The position numbers and the translations under genes are program-made. The notes beneath the pieces were generated by a model, which worked only from the letters and a program-made list of their open reading frames with translations, made no database searches and was not told the origin of the DNA. Below, piece by piece: positions 6,505-10,948 of a stretch of 10,948 nt of DNA. The stretch is taken from the NCBI GenBank assembly GCA_030018505.1, contig JASEHO010000048.1, forward strand, positions 1 through 10,948. Direction: 5' to 3'. Each line of letters opens with the position of its first letter. Positions within the stretch are counted from its first letter, which is position 1. This DNA comes from a bacterium. GTDB lineage: Bacteria > UBA9089 > UBA9088 > JAGUXG01.

Positions 6505-7248
6505 TTAAGGTGCAAGAATGTTGGCTACAGTGATCATGAAGTTGTCTCGATAGAAACCATTCTGATTGTTAGTATCTGCATCTACGGCTGACCAGAGGTA
6601 GCGCCTCCAATTCCTCTTCTCAGGGACAATGAGGGTTTTAGAGTTGCAGTCATCAGCTCGGACTAGCCCTATCTCTAAATCTTCGGTAGGGTTGTGAAGG
6701 TAGTGCATGGGAATTCGGACAGTATCAAGGAGTGCATAGTAAGTGGGAAGTGTGACGCCGGGACTGCTCATATGCTCTACATCTTCCACATCACCAAAGG
6801 TTACCTTTGTTGAAGGTTTATTTTCTCCTGTGTCAGGGATTACGCTGTAAACAGCCAACCAGATGCCTGTTCCATTCTCTTCCCGACAGCCTGAGAGGTA
6901 TGTCCTGGTTCCTTCTTCAGCTAGCCTTTTGATGTAGGTGTATAGGAATTGGTCGCTCAGTTCTACATAGAGTGCATAGACCTTTCCAAGCTGTACCAGA
7001 TTTTCGAAGCCCAGATTGAAGGTAATAGGAAGGTCAGAAGAAGGGTTATATTGATAATCATACAGGGTTCTATCGGCATAGGACTCATTAGGAACCACAG
7101 GGGCGTTAGTTGGCTGATTAACTGGATCTATGTAGTAATGGACAGGCATACCATAGTCATCGGTATCACCATAGGGGACATTACGAATTTCTCCCAAAAC
7201 CACTGTGCTGAGAGCCAAGATCGCTAATGTTGATATTATCTTTTTCAT
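6505..7248 (-). CDS. Exported protein of unknown function
   Basis: I do not recognise this 247-residue protein. Residues 1-19 (MKKIISTLAILALSTVVLG) are a clear signal peptide followed by a soluble, acidic, aromatic-rich sequence with no membrane segment or obvious repeat. Visible features are a Pro/Asn-rich N-terminal stretch (YYIDPVNQPTNAPVVPNES), a central beta-like part (TFNLGFENLVQLGKVYALYV) and a C-terminal WRRYLWSAVDADTNN segment. Two cysteines (in SGCREENG and DDCNSK) could form a disulfide. It lies between two large surface-protein genes and has the strongest RBS in the window (AAAAGGAGGTG, GGAGG 9 nt from ATG), which suggests abundant synthesis. A structural or matrix protein of the cell surface is one guess; nothing in the sequence proves it. 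Confidence 0.85.
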   Translation of the reverse strand: MKKIISTLAILALSTVVLGEIRNVPYGDTDDYGMPVHYYIDPVNQPTNAPVVPNESYADRTLYDYQYNPSSDLPITFNLGFENLVQLGKVYALYVELSDQFLYTYIKRLAEEGTRTYLSGCREENGTGIWLAVYSVIPDTGENKPSTKVTFGDVEDVEHMSSPGVTLPTYYALLDTVRIPMHYLHNPTEDLEIGLVRADDCNSKTLIVPEKRNWRRYLWSAVDADTNNQNGFYRDNFMITVANILAP

Positions 7249-7255
7249 ATTTTTT

Positions 7256-7266
7256 CACCTCCTTTT
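7256..7266 (-). promoter_or_regulatory. Near-perfect ribosome binding site
   Basis: AAAAGGAGGTG sits before ATG 7248-7246 with GGAGG 9 nt from the start. It is the closest match to the anti-Shine-Dalgarno consensus in the window and fixes the start of the unknown exported gene. Confidence 0.85.
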
Positions 7267-7310
7267 TCTAAGATTTTATATTTTGAAGACCTAAACCATT
7301 TTTATCCTTA

Positions 7311-7336
7311 TTTTCACCTCCTTTTGGCTTAAGATT
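7311..7336 (-). repeat. Second copy of the Shine-Dalgarno block, about 59 bp upstream
   Basis: TTTTCACCTCCTTTT followed after 3-5 bases by AAGATT occurs at 7252-7275 and again at 7311-7336 (plus-strand reading). The upstream copy is followed on the minus strand by AAGGATAAAAATG and the codons ATG GTT TAG (from 7299), a two-codon reading frame. It may be a duplicated leader, a remnant of a deleted gene start, or a minimal leader ORF. Confidence 0.55.
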
Positions 7337-7348
7337 GGTCTTCTTATT

Positions 7349-10300
7349 TTATCTTATCACCATTGGTCTGCTGGCAGAAAACTTGTCTGCCTTAAGGTTT
7401 ATAAAGTATAGACCCTTTGATACCTTTTGTCCATTATCATTCTTTCCATCCCAGAATATGGCTCTGTCTTGCTTTGTATATGATCCTGCCTTCCTTGGGC
7501 CTGCATTAATCGTTTTTATTTTTTGCCCCACGATATTGTAAATATTCACTATACACTCATCACTATCCACTCTTAACTGAAACGGTATCCAGCATCCATC
7601 CTTAGCTGGGTTTGGATAGGATTGAAGAAGAGAGAATGGATAGGATAAGGGAAAAGAGACCTTAATATCCTCTACTTCTAATACCTTGATAGGTTCATTA
7701 AGGCCGTTTCTCAGATCGAATGATATAAACCCTATCTCTGTCTTTTTATCAGATATTGGCTCGATCTTAATCTTTGCTATAGTTATTGTCCCATCCTCTC
7801 CATAGGGATTATTGGGAAATAGGGTGGATATATTGAGCCTTCCATCCTCTACATTGGATATTGTATAGCCTGATCCCTCTATCTCTTTTATCCTTATCAC
7901 ATCTGGATCAAACTTTAGGGTGATATTGCATCCAGATAGATGATGGGTGTTTGCCATAAGATATATGGAGTCATCCTTTGACGAAAGAGAAAGGACTGCA
8001 GTGGATAAAGAGAGTTGAGGGAGTGAAGAAGAGTTCCTCAGATTCCAAAATATTCCTGCAACCATCAGCCTTTCAAAGTTAAGGGGAGTAAACATTTTGA
8101 GGTGTTCTTCAAGGCTTGAGGAGAAGGATTTTATCTTCTTGAGTGGGAGATCAAGATTTGTTACAGTCTCAGAAGAGACCTGGACTTCTTTATATGCAGA
8201 AAGATAGCCATATCTGTAGGCAAAGACAGAGTATGTCCCTGGGTCTAATGAACCTATCATGTATTCTCCCTTCTCATTGGTTATCTCAGGAGAGCTTCTA
8301 AGGGGCATAACGATAGCATGGTGGAGAGGATTACCAGACTCTGAGTCAGAGACTGTTCCCTTAATCACTCCTTTTCCTGGGTTGGGGAGGACAGTAATTG
8401 TTTGGGTGGCAGTATTATTCTCTTCATTTATCTCTGTAATCTCCTGATCACAGTCAGCCACTACCTTTATTGTATGGAGACCAGATGGATATGCCCTGGT
8501 AATGATTAGGGTAAACTTGGCTTCATTAACAGAGAGTGTTCCTACATCTCTCTTTTCAATCATGGTATCTCCATCAAAGAATCCTACCTTTACATTGGAC
8601 AGAGTCTTGCTTCCTATATTAACCACCCTGGTTGAGATCATCATCCTTTTCCCTTCCTTTATCATCCAGGCAGGAGGGGAAATATGTAAATAGTTGATGC
8701 TAAGGTCAGAGAGAGAAGAAGAGAGGAGGAAGAAGGAAGAGGTGGCGCAATCTCCTGATAAATCAGATGCAGTGACTCTTTTTGTCCCTGTGGGTTGGTT
8801 GTCAACAATGAAGGTGGCTGAGAATGTGCCAAGGCTTGATGAGAGAGTGGTTGTGATAACTGGGTTTGTGCCAAAGGCAATGGTTATCTCTGTATTTGGC
8901 CCAAAGCCTGAGCCTGCGATGGTTACTACTGTTCCTACTGGGCCTGAGGTAGGAGATATTAGGGTGATCTTAGGATCGGGTTCAAGCAAGAATATAGTTG
9001 TAGCACAGAATGGGCCAATGCAGCAGGTGCTTCTTGCTGTTACTGTCTTGGTGCAAGGAGGTTGGGTTTCGATATGAAAGGTGGTGCTGAAGGTTCCTGA
9101 TATAGCGGTGGCAGTTGTGATGGTTAGGTGGGTGCCAAAATCAATTATGACTAAGCTATCATAGCAGAAACCTTTACCAATAACGGTGATTATGTCACAG
9201 ACCTTGCCTTGAGATGGATAGACAGAGATAGAAGGCTTTGGTGTTAGCAAGAATATGGTGGTAGCCTTATTTCCCTTTTTATCTGAAGCAGTAATTAGCT
9301 TGGTGCAGGGAGGTTGGGTGTCAACGATAAATATTGTGGAGAATGTGCCGTTTGGAGATGATGTGGTTGTGGTGATGGTCAGATGGGTGCCGAAGTCAAT
9401 AGTTATGGTAGTGTTGGTGGCGAAGTTTTGGCCTTGCACTGTGACTGGTATTCCGATTGGACCTGATTTGGGAGAGACTGAGATTAATGGAGGTATTTCC
9501 TGAAACTCATAAGCACCCATATCTACTCTACCGTTGACTATCCTTGGGTTGCCGTCTAAGTCAGTAGTAAGCCAAGAAGGAACAGCAGAGTTGGTGCCCG
9601 TATCTATGCAAGGAGAGGTGGATTGGAGGTGATAATCACCGCCACCTACAAACAATGGGTTAGCATTGATATTGCCTGCTCCTGGCCAGCCTCCTTTAAT
9701 ATCAGAGTAGGTGATGTTTATGGAGCTGCCACTTAAATAGATTTCCTGTGGAGTATCATTCCAGAGAATGCTGTTTGTTACTGTTGGCGAGGAGGAGTAG
9801 TTGCAACGAATCCCGCCGCCGTAGGTCGCCGAGTTGTTGCTGATAGTGCAATTGGTTATCGTAGGCGAGGAGGAGTAGTTGCAACGAATCCCGCCGCCGT
9901 AGCCGTAGCTTGCCGAGTTGCCGCTGATGAGACAATTGGTTATCGTAGGCGAGGAGGACCAGTGATAAATCCCGCCGCCGTTGCCCGCCGAGTTGTTGCT
10001 GATGGTACAATTGGTTATCTGCGGCGAGGAGATGTAGCAAAAAATCCCGCCGCCGTTGTAGTTCGCCGAGTTGCCGCTGATGAGACAATTGGTTATCGTA
10101 GGCGAGGAGTACCAGCAAAAAATCCCGCCGCCACAATTAGCAGGAAAAGCGCCTGTAACATACCCATTCCTTATCGTAAATCCCGATATTGTCCCGCAAT
10201 CACCTGCACCATTAAGAAAAAAACCTCTGCCTGAATTTTGGCAGTCAATGATGCAATTAGCTGGGCCATTTACAGAGCGAACAGTAATCTGCTTACCAGT

Positions 10301-10564
10301 CCAGGTTAAATCCTTATTCCCTGTGCCTGTATATGTTCCATCTGCAACCCAGACTGTATCGCCTGTTGTTGCAGCTTGTATTGCCGCCAATATAAAGAAA
10401 AGGAAGCAAAGATAAGCAATAAAGGAATTATAGGAAGTCTGTATCTTGCTGAAACAAAGATTATCACCATAGAAGCAATTAAAGAGAATATGTTCAGATA
10501 GAGTAACAAACAGTTTTTCCATACTTTCAGAGAGAGAAAAATTCCCACTAAAGCCAAAAAACAT
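7349..10564 (-). CDS. Multi-domain surface protein: beta-helix, three TIG, CARDB, carboxypeptidase-regulatory-like, cohesin-like, FlgD/T9SS-type C-terminus; native N-terminus missing
   Basis: The frame gives 1071 residues, but only about residue 60 onward is native. Order: a right-handed beta-helix start (IQAATTGDTVWVADGTYTG, 62-80); beta-helix coils of 25-28 residues with SSPTITNC, ISGNSA and GGGI (146-290); a choice-of-anchor-Q-type end (SPCIDTGTN, DLDGNPRI, VDMGAYEF, 310-354); three TIG-like domains (358-442, 444-530, 531-615), the second Cys-rich; a CARDB domain (617-727); a carboxypeptidase-regulatory-like domain (731-808); a cohesin-like domain (about 851-970); and a C-terminal FlgD-Ig/T9SS type-A-like domain with YPNPA (983) and FWDGKNDNGQKVSKGLYFI (from 1037). 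This predicts a secreted, surface-attached protein; the last domain suggests type IX-like sorting or anchoring, but no such machinery is in the window. Residues 1 to about 58 are the out-of-frame reading of the glycosyltransferase gene. The ATG at 10564 (or 10522) is therefore only the longest possible start, and the true state may be a 5'-truncated pseudogene or an assembly chimera. Confidence 0.8.
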   Translation of the reverse strand: MFFGFSGNFSLSESMEKLFVTLSEHILFNCFYGDNLCFSKIQTSYNSFIAYLCFLFFILAAIQAATTGDTVWVADGTYTGTGNKDLTWTGKQITVRSVNGPANCIIDCQNSGRGFFLNGAGDCGTISGFTIRNGYVTGAFPANCGGGIFCWYSSPTITNCLISGNSANYNGGGIFCYISSPQITNCTISNNSAGNGGGIYHWSSSPTITNCLISGNSASYGYGGGIRCNYSSSPTITNCTISNNSATYGGGIRCNYSSSPTVTNSILWNDTPQEIYLSGSSINITYSDIKGGWPGAGNINANPLFVGGGDYHLQSTSPCIDTGTNSAVPSWLTTDLDGNPRIVNGRVDMGAYEFQEIPPLISVSPKSGPIGIPVTVQGQNFATNTTITIDFGTHLTITTTTSSPNGTFSTIFIVDTQPPCTKLITASDKKGNKATTIFLLTPKPSISVYPSQGKVCDIITVIGKGFCYDSLVIIDFGTHLTITTATAISGTFSTTFHIETQPPCTKTVTARSTCCIGPFCATTIFLLEPDPKITLISPTSGPVGTVVTIAGSGFGPNTEITIAFGTNPVITTTLSSSLGTFSATFIVDNQPTGTKRVTASDLSGDCATSSFFLLSSSLSDLSINYLHISPPAWMIKEGKRMMISTRVVNIGSKTLSNVKVGFFDGDTMIEKRDVGTLSVNEAKFTLIITRAYPSGLHTIKVVADCDQEITEINEENNTATQTITVLPNPGKGVIKGTVSDSESGNPLHHAIVMPLRSSPEITNEKGEYMIGSLDPGTYSVFAYRYGYLSAYKEVQVSSETVTNLDLPLKKIKSFSSSLEEHLKMFTPLNFERLMVAGIFWNLRNSSSLPQLSLSTAVLSLSSKDDSIYLMANTHHLSGCNITLKFDPDVIRIKEIEGSGYTISNVEDGRLNISTLFPNNPYGEDGTITIAKIKIEPISDKKTEIGFISFDLRNGLNEPIKVLEVEDIKVSFPLSYPFSLLQSYPNPAKDGCWIPFQLRVDSDECIVNIYNIVGQKIKTINAGPRKAGSYTKQDRAIFWDGKNDNGQKVSKGLYFINLKADKFSASRPMVIR
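9786..10137 (-). repeat. Tandem coding repeats of the beta-helix, locally GC-rich
   Basis: Units starting with plus-strand GGCGAGGAG begin at 9786, 9864, 9948, 10023 and 10101, giving lengths of 78, 84, 75 and 78 bp, all multiples of three, plus a partial fifth. Shared blocks are AATCCCGCCGCCG, CGCCGAGTTG or TGCCGAGTTG, and CAATTGGTTATC. Each unit encodes one helix coil (SSPTITNC, SGNSA or SNNSA, GGGI). The blocks are much richer in G and C than the rest of the window and nearly identical between units, which points to recent duplication or gene conversion. Confidence 0.88.
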
Positions 10565-10948
10565 AGAGGACCAAAGGACAGATGGAGAAATTTAAAGAGG
10601 AAAGAATATCGTTTTTGGACTTCGTAGTTTATGTTATTCACAATCTCATACTCAGAGAATGAGAAAAGAAACTTCTTTTTAAGAAGGTTTAAATAGCCTT
10701 TAGGGTCTTTTTTAATAAATGCTATAACATCCTCTATTGGGCCAACTTTGGGTTTTGGCACAGCACTCATATACTCACCAATTGCTCCAGGGTGGTTTCC
10801 TATCCAGAAGTTTATTGGCCCATTTGTTGAAATGAGAACAAATTTGCCAGAGACAAGCCAGTTTCTGATGGTTGCAGGAGAGATGGTGAGAGCGATGATT
10901 AGGGAGAGGAAGGCAAACTTTAATAGTTTTGAGTTTTGAGTTTTGAGT
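10306..10948 (-). CDS. C-terminal part of a membrane glycosyltransferase, family 39 (ArnT/PMT) type; partial and disrupted
   Basis: The frame is open from the right edge, so the 5' part is outside the window; 213 residues are visible. TISPATIRNWLVSGKF, VLISTNGPINFWIGNHPGA and SARYRLPIIPLLLIFAS are the familiar C-terminal signatures of polyprenol-phosphate-dependent family-39-type transferases, which add sugars from lipid carriers at the periplasmic face. Predicted topology: one membrane segment (LSLIIALTI), a periplasmic loop of about 90 residues, then three segments (FLHLSFGPLCFLALVGIFL, LLLYLNIFSLIASMVIIFV, LPIIPLLLIFASFSLYW). After YW (codons near 10392-10387) the family resemblance stops, and the last 26 residues (RQYKLQQQ...GIRI) are an out-of-frame reading of the beta-helix gene. 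The real C-terminus is therefore missing. The ATG at 10770 is internal, not a start. The sequence at the window edge carries TTTTGAG heptamers in coding frame. Confidence 0.8.
   Translation of the reverse strand, partial: LKTQNSKLLKFAFLSLIIALTISPATIRNWLVSGKFVLISTNGPINFWIGNHPGAIGEYMSAVPKPKVGPIEDVIAFIKKDPKGYLNLLKKKFLFSFSEYEIVNNINYEVQKRYSFLFKFLHLSFGPLCFLALVGIFLSLKVWKNCLLLYLNIFSLIASMVIIFVSARYRLPIIPLLLIFASFSLYWRQYKLQQQAIQSGLQMEHIQAQGIRI
10384..10391 (-). other. Out-of-frame junction between glycosyltransferase and beta-helix genes
   Basis: On the minus strand, glycosyltransferase-like coding (ending SFSLYW) gives way within a few bases to beta-helix coding (AAIQAATTGDTVWVADG) in another frame. 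Neither gene has its own terminus: the first lacks its stop, the second its start and export signal. The exact base cannot be fixed without homologues. It is either a deletion fusing two same-strand genes or a misassembly. Confidence 0.65.
10927..10948. repeat. 7-bp tandem repeat, TTTTGAG type, in frame in the glycosyltransferase, cut by the window edge
   Basis: Three perfect TTTTGAG heptamers (10927-10947) plus one further base continue to the window end. On the coding strand they read as ACTCAAA-type units and encode LKTQNSKL just before a membrane segment of the glycosyltransferase. Their full length is not visible. Confidence 0.85.

Noticed and set aside
7280..7300. Promoter for the unknown exported gene (TATAAA-like at about 7277-7282)
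   Set aside because: No -35 element lies at suitable spacing, and A/T-rich hexamers are common in this leader.
9756..10136. Second minus-strand frame with a repetitive basic product over the beta-helix coils
   Set aside because: It is a frame-shifted reading of the same tandem coding repeats; its periodic RRRD and NQLxHQ pattern follows from the DNA repeat, and the beta-helix frame explains the conserved residues.
9786..10137. CRISPR-like array from regularly spaced repeats
   Set aside because: Units are all multiples of three and encode beta-helix coils; the variable parts are not unique spacers.
9962..10415. Plus-strand open frames over the beta-helix start
   Set aside because: They are low-complexity shadows of the GC-rich repeat, with no RBS and no recognisable domain, opposite a strong coding sequence.
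10748..10939. Plus-strand 63-codon frame at the right end
   Set aside because: It lies opposite the clear glycosyltransferase coding, with no RBS and no recognisable product.

Overview
All recognisable genes lie on the minus strand and encode exported or membrane proteins of a Gram-negative (double-membrane) bacterium: there is an outer-membrane secretin, and large modular surface proteins built from FG-GAP, beta-helix, TIG, CARDB, cohesin-like and FlgD/T9SS-type modules. The moderately AT-rich DNA, the module types and the dispersed short repeats resemble uncultured candidate-phylum genomes (Omnitrophota, Desantisbacteria or WOR-3 style). That placement is an inference; no marker gene is present.

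In transcription order, from right to left: (1) the 3' part of a family-39-type membrane glycosyltransferase, cut by the right window edge; (2) a beta-helix/TIG/CARDB/cohesin-like/FlgD-type surface protein whose native N-terminus is missing, because it is joined out of frame to the glycosyltransferase near 10384-10391; (3) a small exported protein of unknown function behind a near-perfect Shine-Dalgarno; (4) a 1008-residue FG-GAP protein with TIG-like, carboxypeptidase-regulatory-like and DUF11 modules; (5) an exported protein with two Ig-like chaperone-type modules; (6) a short secretin whose start codon overlaps the stop of gene 5 (TGATG). Genes 5 and 6 are almost certainly one translationally coupled pair.

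The non-coding part is unusually structured. An 82-bp element occurs twice with no differences (3101-3182 and 6379-6460). Each copy is two REP-like hairpin units in inverted arrangement, with compensatory stem differences. One copy sits directly against the ribosome binding site of gene 5 and creates a false N-terminal extension in its reading frame. Degenerate 7-bp tandem repeats (TTTTGAN and TCTGTNG types) occur between genes and also inside two coding sequences. No tRNA, rRNA, CRISPR array or transposase gene was seen, and no gap between genes exceeds 300 bases.

Working hypothesis: the window is a cell-envelope locus in which a minimal secretin and its Ig-like periplasmic partner are encoded next to large secreted proteins. 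A dedicated export relationship between them is speculative. The glycosyltransferase/beta-helix junction is either a real deletion or an assembly artefact and should be resolved first.
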